Positions 11,681 to 23,531 of a stretch of 64,000 bases of DNA are shown one piece after another. Location of the stretch: the NCBI RefSeq assembly GCF_014905175.1, contig NC_057789.1, positions 19,463,555 to 19,527,554 of the forward strand. The letters are read 5' to 3'. The stretch's first letter is position 1, and each line of letters opens with the position of its first letter. The DNA comes from Aphidius gifuensis (taxonomy: Eukaryota; Arthropoda; Insecta; Hymenoptera; Braconidae). A program made the translations under genes and the position numbers. The notes beneath the pieces were generated by a model. It saw nothing but the letters and a program-made list of their open reading frames with translations, had not been told where the DNA came from and did no database searches.

Positions 11681-14654
11681 CAAACCATTGTCAAACAACG
11701 TCTCTGTTGGAAGTAGGTCCCCTTTAGATTAGGATTTTTGAGATATTATTGGATCAGTTATTTTGTATTTGAGTTACGTTGGCTATTTGAGTTACGTTGA
11801 TAATTGAGCTTGTGTTTGATAAATAAATATAAAATAAAATGAATTAATTGTGTGCCTTTTGCTATTATTTTGGGGTATTTATTTATCATTATTTTCAGGT
11901 AAAATTAATTATAACAGCTTTATCCGGCCCTTCTACCAAAACCTACACACTGAGTGACCCTGCGGCTTCCCTCTAGATTGCTTGTTTTCGTTGTTTTATT
12001 CATTCGTTTGATTGTATTTTGTCCAGGTATGAATGTGTTTTGAGCGCGAGATTGTGTTATGCCTTTTTCGGGTTTTAAGGTGATTTGAAAACCCCTGATT
12101 TTAATTATTACGTTTTTGGATACAAATTATTATTATTATTATGTTGGATTTACTGGTTTTTAGCTTTGTTTATTTCTCATGGATAATTTACAAGTAAAAT
12201 GGTGGTAACATGCGGTCCGAGAAGATAACTGGCAGAAATGTCATGTTACAGTCTATACAGTTTAATCAATTTTTCAAAAATTTTTTATAATATTTACTAC
12301 TAAATAAAAAAAGATATTTAAATTTTTTATTATAATATTATTTACAAATTATTAATCGATTCGAAAAAAGTGTCTTCAACAGGTAAATTAATTCGCAAAT
12401 TAATTTTTAAAAATTGTTTTATCATTTTTTTCCCCCCATTCTTTGAAGATGTAATTTTTTTTTTTTTTCTTTTTAATTAAATTAAATTTTCAATTATTTA
12501 TAAATTAAAATTATTGTTTATATATTTTCTTTACTGAAATATAATTTTTTTTTTGTTTTAATAATGCTTTTCTTGATTAAAATCCATTCACATTCATCAG
12601 TATTTTTTTTTCTCAATTTTACTCTCACTCACTCAAACATATTTTTGATTAAAATTTTTTTGTTTGTTTATCATTTATTAGTTGTTTATGATCTCGGTAT
12701 AAAACCAACGAAAATGGTGATTAGTATGACGACTGTTATTAGAATGCAGATCATGATGAAGATCATTTTCTGTGGACAAAAAGTATAATAAATAATTTTT
12801 GCAAAGGTACATTAGAAAGGTAGGGAGACGTTTTTACGTAATGTAGGGAGAGGTAAAAAGGAACCTGAAAAATAGGCGAAAAAGTAACACAATATAACAA
12901 TAAAAATAATATTAGACAACGCCTGTAATTTCATAGGAAAGCGGAGCACAATCTATTTAAATTCCGAGCAAGTTAACTTTTACATGAAAATGCGATACAA
13001 AAAACCCTTAAATTATTTAATTAGTTTATTAACAGTATTCGCGCGTCGCGTGAAAAGAGAGAAGTTAAAACCATGCGGTCGTTGTGGAGTCAGACGCTTA
13101 TAATTATTTAAATTCAACGGCCCGTCAGATTAATTAAATACGAACCCGGAAATTACTCGACGGGATTGGGAAGCAATCCTGTCGTTTATTATACACACAA
13201 AAAAAACAGAACACTGACTCTACATTGACACCATGGTAGAAGTACTACAGGTATGGCAGTAGTCCAGGCTTTTTTCGTCGCGTTCTGCGCAGCCTTATTT
13301 TTTCAACCAATCAACAACGCGCCATCGAGGTGTTTTGCTTTTCTTTCTAACACGCAATCTCTATTATAAGAGCCTCTCTCTCTAACATACTGTTTTGACA
13401 ACTATTTTTATATTGTTGTCAATACTTATAAATATATGTGGAGCATGTTTATAAAAAATCAAAAAAATAAAAAAACCAAGACAGTTTAACAAATAAATTA
13501 TAATATTTTCATTATTGTTGTTTTTTTTATGCCACAAACAATGGAGGTTGTGTTGTATTTATTATACTTGGATTTATTTATTTAATATAAATAATTAATT
13601 TTTATTTTTGATGTATGTGAATCATTATAAAATATACCAAATCTAGTTGAATCAATATGATAACTTTTGAAAAATTTAAAAAAAACTTGAAAATTTTCTT
13701 AACAAATTTGTATCGCGCGCGCATAAAAGTCAGCCATTTTTGTGGCGAGAAGGCGACCTTTTGATTGGTCGATTCACAGTGGCCAAACCAGGCTGCGCAC
13801 TATTAGCCTCTTATGAGGGCCTCAAAAAAATAAGGCCATTTTTTAAGGCCATTTTTAAGAGGCCAAAAAAAAAAGGCCATTTTTTGAGGCCATTTTTTCC
13901 GTGTACGAGGTTCAGATCTTCTTTTTTTTAAACTATATTTCACCATGTTGCCATGGTATTTACGGCAAGCTGAAATAACAGACGAACTTCCCGCCTCTGA
14001 TCATCACGAATAATTTTAAAATAATTAATTATTAAGTAAAATAGAAGTTTGAAATAAAATAGAAAATATAAAATTAAAAATGTAAAATAAACTGATGAAT
14101 TGAAATGTTTAAAAATATAAATCAATTTTTAATATTTTTAAAACATGAAATCATTGTTGTTTTTGTTAATTTATATTCAAATATATTTATGTATCAAACA
14201 ATAAATAAACAAATAAATAAATAAAAATTGCAACATGTACAATCAACAAAAATAAAAAAAAAAAATACATCTATCATGCGACTATTTAACTATTAATAAT
14301 TGAACAAGCTTTATTTTGTTTATCATTTTTCTATCAACTGTGCGAATACCTGAAAATTTCATGCAGGCATTATTTTTCGTTGATTACTACTTACTCCTTC
14401 ACAGGTAAATTGTTAGAAAAAAAAAATAAATACAAATTTCAATCACAAATTAAAAGAATAGAATAAATCAAATATTTTAAAATAATGAAGATCATGATGT
14501 AACAAAAAAATTTTGGATTTTTTTACTTGACCAGTAACTGGTCAATAAATTATTTTCTGTAAAATAAATTTTCAATGATATTTTCAATGATTGTTTTAAT
14601 TATTGTTTATATTTCATTTATGTCTTATTGGTCATTATTATTATTTATTCTCAG
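11681..14654. other. Non-coding AT-rich stretch, possible LTR remnant then probable intron or upstream sequence
   Basis: 11700-12250 could be the 3' untranslated or LTR part of the Gypsy fragment (AATAAAATGAATTAATTG near 11830), but no TG..CA boundaries were fixed. 13800-13900 contains five or six repeats of AGGCCATTTTT. The rest is AT-rich. If the FLYWCH-type gene that follows has upstream exons they should lie here. I could not identify one. A polypyrimidine tract and 'ttctcag' acceptor end this stretch at 14654. Confidence 0.45.
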
Positions 14655-15262
14655 AATATACCTGAGATGCTGTCAGAAAAATGCTCCTGGGTGTCCTGGC
14701 CGAGCCGAAATTCTTAATGGTATTTTAACCATTACAAGAGACCACACAGTTCATGGACCAGAAGAAGGGTTGTTAGACAGTTATATTGCAAAAGATCATG
14801 TTCAACGTGTAACAGGTCGTAGCCTCAAACCATTGAGGGCTGTCTACAGTGAATTATCAGCAACAAACGTATGTCAAGATGCATTAGCGTGTAGATATTG
14901 GACACCTCCGAAGATAAAATCCATTATTAAGAACACAAGAAAACTTGCAACATATCCAAACATCCATAATTCTTTGGATGAATTGCACGATGTTTTACAC
15001 TCACCACCATGGGGCTTTTTTTTATCTTGCAGTGGTGGCCGGTTAATGTCTAACTTATATGTTTGTGATACAAAATACTTCATGGTCATCTTCAATCAAA
15101 GATTGAATGATATTTTATTAAATTGCAATTATATAACAATTGAATCATGCAGTTACAAAGTACCAACAGGAGTAAGCGAGGTCATGATAGTGTCAGCTGT
15201 CCATGACCTACGCTTATTTTAATGTTTGTGGTTTTTAATTGAAGAAAAAAATGTAGCTGTAT

Positions 15263-17908
15263 TAGGGTGGCCCTTAAAAAGGTCAATGGTGAATTTTTAT
15301 AAGTGCACCCTCTAGAATGGTTCCAAATAAATAAAAAAAAATCCTGACAAAATTTCAAAGCTCTATCTTAATATTAACCCGTGCTTCAAGTCACTTACTT
15401 TTTCCCGTTTAATTAACATGGTATATTTTCTATATTTTGGTAACAATACCGTAGCGTCGTCAAAAAATATGTAAAAAATCGCATATTATGCCAATTTCTT
15501 TATTTTTCTATGTAGAATTTAACCGCTTTCACCGCTCGCCGAAATTTTCAATATTGGACGTACTATATGGGTTGACCCAACCTAAAACTCTCTGAATCAC
15601 ATCCCAGGTAGAAATCTAAGTCGATTTCCGACAGTCAACATCCAGTGGACATCGAAAATCGAGCTCGGATCGACGTCGAAACGTTACGCGAAAAACGCTC
15701 GATTCGACGTCGATCCAGAGGGAGCCCTAATACAATTCTGTAATAGAGATTGAGAGACAAAGGGTTCTCATTATGAGAACTTTCATATCAATTAAAATAA
15801 ATAGTTTAATTTAATATAATGATGATAATATAATCATCAATTTTTGAATTTAATCTTGTCTAATCTGGACTAATTTATGCATTTAATATTATTGAATATT
15901 TGATAAATAGTTATTCTTTATTACTGCAATAGGATTTAATTGTTGATTTATTTATTTATTTCGATTGATTTTATTTCTTGGTATTTCAATTTATTAAAAT
16001 AAATTGTATGTATTTTATCTGTCAAATAAGTGATTAAAATATTAAGAAAAAGTAGTAGCTAAAAAAAAAATGTAGCTAAGGAATTAATGTTGCCGAAGAA
16101 TTATTTTTTCAAGAAATAATGTTGCTTGAAAAATAATTTTTCGGCAACTGTAATTCCTTAGCTCCATCTTTTCCTTAGCTACATCTTTTCCTTAGCTACT
16201 GCTTTTCCTTGGACATTTTTTTGTGTCAATATATAATATACATGTAATTTTATTTTTAAAAAATAAAAATGTCCAGGGAAAAGTAGTAGCTCAGGAAAAG
16301 ATGTAGCTATAAGGAATTAATGTTGCCCAAGAATTATGTTTTAAGGAATTAATGTTGCAAAAAACATAATTTTTTTAGCCACATTATTTTCTCAGCTGCT
16401 GCTGTCCCTTGTTATTTCATTTTTTTATTTGACAAATAAAATTAATACAATTATTGTTTAATAAATTTAAATACCAACGAAAAAATTAATATGAATAATA
16501 AATCAATAAATAATAAAATTCCTTCGCAATAATAGTGAATTACAGCTATTCATTGAATATTAAATAATAATAAACGGATAAAATAATCAATCGGAAAACA
16601 AATTCATAAATTGATTATTATATTAACGTTAATTAGTTATTCTACTCACTATGAAAGTTCCTTCAATAAGAACCTCTTGCTCTTAATCCCACTCACAAAA
16701 TTATGTTAGAGCTCCCTCTGGATCGACGTCAAATCGAGCGTTTTTTGATCTTGATGCGAGCTCTAGATCCGACGACGGTCAGAGCTACTTCAGCGTAACG
16801 TTTCGACGCCCAACCGACATACGTACGGACGTCGGATCGAGCTCCGAGCTCGAAATTCGACTTCGAATCATCGTCGAACGGATTCTCAATTTCTATCTGG
16901 GATCAAAAAAATCTGTCGATATTTCCATTTTCTTAGTTATTTATGTCACTCCACGCCACAAGTGTCATTTACTGCGACAGAATCACGACGCGACGGCGAA
17001 CGAATGCACTAATTATTGTTTTGGTTATTATACATTTTATATGAAACAAAAGTATGATACTGTAAAATACGAACAAAATTTCCCAACTAATCCGGAATAT
17101 GTCATTAATTCAACACTGTCTTACGCATGTTGAAGAATCAGCTGTTCATATAATACGTCGTTACATACTCGAGTCTATATTGAATTTTGACAGTAAATTA
17201 AATATTACTCATTGAGTTTTAATTATTGTGTTTACAAATCGATATAGATTAGCTCAGCATTTGCAATATGGATTTTGCAATACGACCTTTATTTTGATAA
17301 TAATGTTAATAATAATAAAAATAATAATAATATCAATGTTAATAATGAGAATAGTAAAATCAAATTTTTTACAGAATTGAGTGTTTTTTGAAATCTTTTA
17401 ATTAATTAGATCAATAAAGTCAGACCGCCATTTCGTATTTGAAAGAGCAGTTAATAAGTCTAAATCATATGAGATATTTCAAAAAAAATGACCTATTATT
17501 TTTATCTTTCAGATTATAAATGTTAACAGAAGAATCCAGTGTAAATGGATTGTAGTTTTTTTTTTTCAATGTAATTCAAAGAGTTTTGAGTTGGGTCGAC
17601 CCATATAGTAGGTCCAATATTGAAAATTTCGGCGAGCGGTGAAAGCGGTTAAATTCTACATAGAAAAATAAAGAAATTGGCATAATATGCGATTTTTTAC
17701 ATATTTTTTGACGACGCTACAGTATTGTTACTAAAATATAGAAAATATACCATGTTAATTAAACGGGAAAAAGTAAGTGACTTGAAGCACGGGTTAATAT
17801 TAAGATAGAGCTTTGAAATTTTGTCAGGATTTTTTTTTATTTATTTGGAACCATTCTAGAGGGTGCACTCATAAAAATTCATCATTGACCTTTTTAAGGG
17901 CCACCCTA
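15263..17908. mobile_element. Non-autonomous TIR element (TAGGGTGGCCC) with 8-bp TSD AGCTGTAT
   Basis: The ends TAGGGTGGCCC and GGGCCACCCTA begin inverted repeats about 335 bp long (15263-15600 and 17568-17908). The element is bracketed by AGCTGTAT at 15255-15262 and 17909-17916, a perfect 8-bp duplication. Taking out the element plus one TSD copy restores a continuous codon frame in the host pseudogene. Eight-bp duplications are typical of hAT and P-type transposases, so the family is inferred from TSD length only. No transposase ORF lies inside. The interior is another foldback (15604-16901). Confidence 0.9.
15604..16901. mobile_element. Foldback element nested in the TIR element
   Basis: The ends CCCAGGTAGAAAT and ATTTCTATCTGGG face each other. 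The arms share reverse-complement blocks rich in TCGA and GACGTCG (for example GATCGACGTC and CCAGAGGGAGC) down to about 15800 and 16640. Between them lies a third layer of hairpins (16055-16400), where AGCTAAGGAATTAATGTTGCC-like motifs recur in both orientations. No ORF. A TSD was not clear. Confidence 0.7.
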
Positions 17909-19276
17909 AGCTGTATATGATGAAATCACTAATATCATTGCTGAAAAATTTGCAAATGTCACAGACATATTTATAAATTGGGATCTTGATTTATATCGTT
18001 CTTGCGAACGACACTGGTCAAACTGTACACACAAGACCTGGTATTCTTTGGCCAAGGTCATACGCAATGAAATAGCACGATTTAATATCGATATAATCAA
18101 TGAAAATAATAAAATTGTTATTCGCAAATTGTTATCTCTAGCATTACTACCAAGAGATTTAGTTGCACAAGAATTTTTGAATATCATTGGTGGTTTGAAC
18201 CAGGAAACAATAATAATTTTTCAACCATTATTTGACTTTATTCGAAATGTTTGTCTCAACATAATTGGTCCTGGTACAATGAGTTATTTAATAAATAATG
18301 AACAACAAAAATTGAAACTTGGTTTTTATGAAATATATGATGAAAAATTGCCTGATACCACATCAGGCATAAGCCAGGTGGATCCAACACATTATCAGTA
18401 CCTTAGTAAGATATTAATAATATAAATTTTTTTAAAATAATTGACCCCTTTTTTTAAATTTATTTTCTAGGATACATAGTCGAAATCACAGAAAATACAT
18501 TAAAAAACATAAATAAAGGTGATAGAGACAAATATGTAATTGGTTGCCCAAAAATTATTGAAATTAACGAGTACAAACAGTTATAATTGAACAGAGCACT
18601 AGCAAAGCTGAGTAAATTTTTAAAAAGTCCATTACATAATTTGTTGAATCAACCTCAGCTACTTGCATTAGGCTTTAAACTCATCGATCCTGAAAACTAT
18701 TTAGAAGGTATTTTTTTATTTTTTATTCACCAATAAAATTTGGGTAAACGTCTTTTGTTCTATTTTGATTTTTAAATATATAGTTTAATTTTTATAATAT
18801 CAATATCGTTCGTCGATTCGATACCCACACATACACATATACACATCATATTTATTTTAGATATATTTTAATTTAAAAAAAACTTTAATTATTTTCCAGT
18901 GGAAAATATTTTTGAAATTCGTGAAAATGCCAATGCTTTGGCATGTCATGAAGAACACGTCTATCAACAATATGCTAGACGAGGTGGTCGACGAGGTGGT
19001 CGACAACCAGCTGACCAAGTTCAACAGCAAGAACAACCAATTGACCCAGTTGAACAACAAGAACAGCCAGTTGTCCCAGATGACCCGGCTGAACAACAAG
19101 AACAAAAAGGTGAACAAGTTCACCAACGAGAAGAAATGGAAAATATAGAAATATTTATTCAAAACTTGCCTGTTTTTAATGTTAATGGTGGTGAGCTCTT
19201 TAATTTTTTTTTTCCTTTTCTGGTATAATATTTTGCTTATAAATTGATTTTATATATATATATATATTATATATAT

Positions 19277-20119
19277 GTGGCGTTCTTAGCCAAACCACGG
19301 GGTTTGCGGCCTGACCCTCGGCGATTTCGCTCATTTTTTAATATGTTGTAGATTTTGGCCTAAAAAAAAACCTGTATTTTTTTTTTTTTTCTTCAATTTT
19401 TGGGGCGCCACCGTCGAATGTCATGATATCTCAAATTTTTTTTTTGCTGAGTTTTTTATCACAGATTCGAGGACGCAAAACAAGTATTTTTAGCCCTTCA
19501 CTAGAGTGGGCACTCAATGGGAAGTATTTTTTTTTGATTTTTAAAATTTCAATTTTTGAAAAAAAAAAATTTTTTTTCGTAATTTTATTTTTTTTTTTAG
19601 ATGAAGAACGAAAAAGAAAACGAAATTTACTCTTATGAAATTTTCAATTTCTTTTTAGTTTTTGAGAAAAACCATATAGTTTGCTTTTTTACTCTCGAAT
19701 TGTTATGTGGTTTTTCGGAAAAACGAAAAAGAAATTGAAAATGTCATAAGAGTAAATTTCGTTTTTTTTTTTCGTTCTACATCTAAAAAAAAAATAAAAT
19801 TACGAAACAAAAATTTTTTTTTTAAAAAATTGAAATTTCAAAAATCAAAAAAAAATACTTTCTATTGAGTGCCCACTCTAGTGAAGGGCTTAAAATACTT
19901 GTTTTGCGTCCTCGAATCTGTGATAAAAAATTCAGCAAAAAAAAAATGGCGCTTTTTGAGATATCATGAAATTCGACAGTGGCGCCCCCAAAAATTAAAG
20001 AAAAAAAAAAAAAAATACGGGTTTTTTTTTAGGCCAAAATCTACAACATATCAAAAAATGAGCGAAATCGCCGCGGGTCAGGCCGCAAACCCCGTGGCCG
20101 CAAACCCCCAGAACGCCAC
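19277..20119. mobile_element. 843-bp nearly perfect palindrome (GTGGCGTTCT foldback MITE) in the last intron of the RING pseudogene
   Basis: The ends GTGGCGTTCT and AGAACGCCAC sit inside (TA)n tracts. The left arm to about 19690 and the right arm from about 19700 are reverse complements almost throughout (shared GGTTTGCGGCC, GATTTCGCTCAT, TGGGCACTCAAT, GACGCAAAACAAG). Only a short central loop is unpaired. It is non-coding. The flanking TA-rich tract hides the target duplication. Confidence 0.85.
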
Positions 20120-20436
20120 ATATATATATTTCAAATATTACAGATCATGATCATGATGATTGGCAAGCACCAGAAATGGTTAATAACGTTGGTATACCAT
20201 ACGTAAGCAATGAGAATGACTTGTGTTACATATGTACCAACGAAGACACGCAACCTGACAGAGTGGTGCCATGCAATCATGCATTCTGTCATGATTGCAT
20301 CCAACGATCGAGCTTGCGAACCAGAACTCGCCCCATATGCAGACAACCTTTTCAAATTCTGCACGTGAGGACTGGTATACAAAAAATTGATGAGGTATCA
20401 AGTTGTGATGATAAAAAAAAAATATTAAAATCATGA

Positions 20437-20695
20437 TAATGATAAAATATAAATTACGATAAACATAACGACCAAGAATCATTCATTAAAAATTAAAATG
20501 AAAAACAACAAATTGATAGAGATAATTAAAATAATAATAATAATAAAATAAAATAATAATACTTTGAAAGCGACTTCGATTTACAAAAAAATAAAATAAA
20601 ATAAATTTTTATTAAATACGACCAAGAAAGCCTATCTTTAAAAAATAAATTTCGCGAATTTCAATTAATATGTCGCTATTATCATGTATTAATTA
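20437..20695. other. AT-rich 3' flank of the RING pseudogene
   Basis: After the TGA at 20434 the sequence is A/T-rich with AATAAA-like motifs (20540-20610) that could serve as polyadenylation signals. Nothing else is recognised before the solo LTR. Confidence 0.45.
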
Positions 20696-20987
20696 TGTTG
20701 GTTATGTGAGGGTAGATCATAAATAATAACAAGTACAATTTAATATTAGTGGTTACGTTTATTTAATTAGCAGTCAGAGAATATATAATGCGAGGCAAGA
20801 GTGTAAAGTGCACGGCGGCCGGAACTGGAATGAGTATATTATATAGGGGTGCATATAGTGTGTGTGTAGTGTATGGTTGTGTATGTTTGTTTAGTGTCAG
20901 CCTGTAAGTTAAGATTTGTGTCCGGTAGTGTAGCAGTTGTAAATATATTTAGTCAGGGACGTGTCATCAGACTTTGTATCTCCAACA
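20696..20987 (-). mobile_element. Solo Copia LTR with 5-bp TSD AATTA
   Basis: This 292-bp block is the reverse complement of the LTRs of the Copia element at 38702-43769, with about three visible mismatches. It starts TGTTGG and ends CCAACA. AATTA flanks both sides (20691-20695 and 20988-20992), as expected for an insertion later reduced to one LTR by LTR-LTR recombination. Confidence 0.95.
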
Positions 20988-21019
20988 AATTAATTCTATT
21001 GATTGTTTTTTTCATTCAT

Positions 21020-21867
21020 CCGAGCTAAAAACATCTCAGTCTTAAAAATGCCGAAGTCTTAAAATAGTCTTTATTTGTCTTACTAGGAAGTCTTCGGAAG
21101 ACTTCCGATTAAAGACCTCAAGCTTACAAAAGAAGTCTTCCATTTTTTTTATTTTTATTTTATTTTGAGCCGTAAAAAAAGCAAAAAAAAAAAATCTACG
21201 AAGAATCGATCGTAGGCCTCCTGTACGAAAGTTAGATAGGCTAACCACTCAGCCAATTGTTCAATTGTTATCGGTAGAGATTATTTAAATTATAAACTTT
21301 TGACTTCTAATTTTTGTTATTTGAATCCATTTTATATTATAAATACTAGAATAAATATTTAGAGTAGAATTTAATACTAGATCTATTAAAATTAAAAGAA
21401 CTTGATTTTTTTTTTCCAAAAGATATATAAATTTAAAAGAACTATGTAATCAAATGAATTAAGTGATAATAACAATATGTTAATACAAATCTGCGAGATA
21501 TAGTTGTTTCATCGGGTAGTTTGAAATTTTTCTAAGTTCCTTAATTTTTGTTAAAATGAATATTCAAGTCTTTAATTTCAAGACCATAGGCTTTCAAAAT
21601 CATTTTTCTTTAGATTTTATTTTAATTTGAGGGTGGACCCGAAAATAAACCCCGCTGTGACATGAAAAAATTTTAGAAAACCTGAAGTTTTCGCTTGATT
21701 TGGAAGACTACGGAAGCTCTGAAAATTATCGAAAAAAATTGTAATTTTATTTGGAAGACTTCGGAAAACTAATAAAGCGCGTTTTGAGATTTGGAAGATA
21801 GTTTAAGTTCAATAAAGCGCGTTTTAGGACTTGGAAGACCTCGGAAGACTGAGATTTTTTAGCTCGG
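21020..21867. mobile_element. Foldback element, ends CCGAGCTAAAAA, with GGAAGACTTCGGAAG repeats
   Basis: The left end (CCGAGCTAAAAACATCTCAG) and right end (CTGAGATTTTTTAGCTCGG) are reverse complements. Subterminal regions on both sides carry repeated variants of GGAAGACTTCGGAAG. The interior is AT-rich and holds a tRNA-like block on the minus strand near 21190-21260. No coding capacity. TSD unresolved. Confidence 0.65.
21190..21260 (-). other. tRNA-derived sequence inside the foldback
   Basis: On the minus strand an A-box-like TGGCTGAGTGGTTAGC is followed about 35 bases later by a weak B box (GATCGATTC). The acceptor stem does not pair well. It looks like a tRNA-derived promoter remnant or tRNA pseudogene, not a working tRNA. 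Confidence 0.4.
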
Positions 21868-22394
21868 GGCATGTATTCATGTTCTGTTAATTTTAAATTT
21901 CAAATATTAAAAACCAAAAGTTTATTTTTCTTATTATGAAAAATTTTTCGTCTCGGACATACACAATAAAAAAAAAAAAAAAAAAAAAAACACAGTAGGA
22001 TTTTAAGTCTATTGTGTATAGGCCGTTGACTTAAAGAATGGCATTCAAAAGTAAGGCAAAATAAGTTTGGGAATGACTCAGTACCAGATTAGTCAAGGCA
22101 TGGACTAATATATCTGACTAAACTGACCACTTTTCAAATTGAAAATATAAAAATTGATTTGCCTTTTTTATATTACCAGTTTTTGTTATTTGTTATCTGT
22201 TTTTGTTATTAAAAATAAATAATTAAATGAGAATGAATATATTTTTGCATATTATATTAATTCTAATAGTCCTTCAATTGATATAAAATTCATTGTTCTC
22301 GAAATTGTGGAGTGATATCTATCAAATTTTTCATGTAATATACTTTGGAATTCTTGCTATTGAAAAATAAAAATTATTTAAAAATAATAAAAAA

Positions 22395-22445
22395 AAAATT
22401 TGTGTGTGTTAGCAGTACGCGCGAAGGAAGTGAAACTTCTTTCGC
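22395..22445. repeat. Isolated copy of the GAAGTGAAACTTCTTT terminal motif
   Basis: 'gtgttagcagtacgcgcg' followed by GGAAGTGAAACTTCTTTCGC resembles the left end of copy B at 31506-31545 (GTGTTATTGTACGCACAGGG then GAAGTGAAACTTCTTT). It may mark one end of another member of that family. No partner end was found nearby. Confidence 0.4.
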
Positions 22446-22546
22446 AGTTCGTCAAGATATTCGTAACGACTTCAATAATATTGACAATCAATTAATAAAT
22501 GATGATATTATTGATGATATAAATAATATTGATAATGTTTATAGTG

Positions 22547-23200
22547 TAGGGGTCTTCGATTCTCGGCGATTTTTTAAGTACTCGAGTACTGGATCGATTC
22601 ATATCGAGTACAAGTATCCGATTCTTTTCAGAGCCGATTAATCGATTCACGATTCTTTTTTACCGAATATCGCCAAAAGAATCGGTCTTGTTTTTCTTCC
22701 TTACAAAGCGCATTGTTTTAGGTTTTATAAACCTAGGCCATCATTTGTATTTATTTTAAACTATTTTTTAATATAAAATAAAAAAAGAAAAAAAATTAGA
22801 AAGAAACAACAAAGTTCGTTTACACTTGATGATTGGGGATTGGCTTCTGACAGTTCTCATATAAATAATAAATATTAATATAAATATGAATATTATTTAA
22901 TATTTAATATTTAATGAATAATAATAATATTTAATTATTTATTATTAGTATTTATAATATTCTCTTTTTTAACATCATATTTTTCATTTAATTTCATTCG
23001 TTTTTTTTTCTATTAATATTGTGTATACATAAAAAATAATGTATGATTAAAAAAATTAATAAAAAAATAATTATAAAAACACGATTTTTTAATCGATTCT
23101 TTATGAATCGAGTACTTTTTGTGGCGATATATCGGCTACCCGATTCTTACAGGTTCGATTCTTGAAGATCGATTCCTTTTCTAAGAATCGAAGAACCCTA
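22547..23200. mobile_element. 654-bp TIR element (TAGGGGTCTTCGATTCT) with 8-bp TSD
   Basis: The ends TAGGGGTCTTCGATTCT and AGAATCGAAGAACCCTA are inverted repeats with one or two mismatches. The subterminal parts on both sides are rich in ATCGATTC / GAATCG motifs. Flanks are TTATAGTG (22539-22546) and TTATAGTA (23201-23208), an 8-bp duplication with one difference. hAT-like by TSD length. No transposase; a non-autonomous element. Confidence 0.8.
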
Positions 23201-23490
23201 TTATAGTATAAATGATGATATCAATATGATATTTATAATAATAATATCGATCATATTGCGATAATATCCAAACTATAAATATTGATAATATTATCAATAT
23301 TATATCGTTATTGATATTATTATTATTATTAATACTATTGATATTATTAAAATTATTATCAATATTATTATTATTCATATAATTATCGTTATTATTATTA
23401 TTATTTATACTATGCATATATATAAATAATAATAATAACAATAATTTCAATAATTTTATTAATTATCAACAATCTTATTGATATTTTTTC
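23201..23490. repeat. ATT/GATAATATT microsatellite-like tract
   Basis: The tract is made of degenerate (ATT)n and GATAATATT repeats and continues the same kind of sequence seen left of the TIR element at 22465-22540. So the element inserted into this simple repeat. Confidence 0.6.
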
Positions 23491-23531
23491 TAGGTTAACC
23501 AAACAAATATTAAAATAAAATAGATTCAAAT

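Larger units (their letters stand above)
14655..20436 (+). pseudogene. FLYWCH-MULE-like-RING multi-exon pseudogene
   Basis: Four exons can be joined with GT-AG introns and matching phase: 14655-18405 (interrupted by the transposon 15263-17908), 18471-18707, 18900-19190 and 20144-20436. Exon 1 opens with the second half of a FLYWCH zinc finger (RCC..GCPGR..RDHTVH). A MULE-type transposase region follows (TIESCSYKVP, then VLWFLIEEK-like sequence), where Glu seems to replace the first catalytic Asp. Exon 3 is Gln/Pro-rich with GGRRGGRQPADQ repeats. Exon 4 encodes a C3HC4-type RING (CYIC..PCNHAFCHDC..PICRQPF) lacking one of the eight ligands: an Arg or Thr sits where the seventh Cys is expected. 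In-frame stops at 15220-15222 and 18584-18586, plus the insertion, make it a pseudogene. Likely origin: a domesticated transposase-RING gene. Upstream exons not found. Confidence 0.7.

Noticed and set aside
23181..23450. 89-codon Asn-rich minus-strand ORF
   Set aside because: It is the translation of an ATT-type microsatellite, with no other sequence content.
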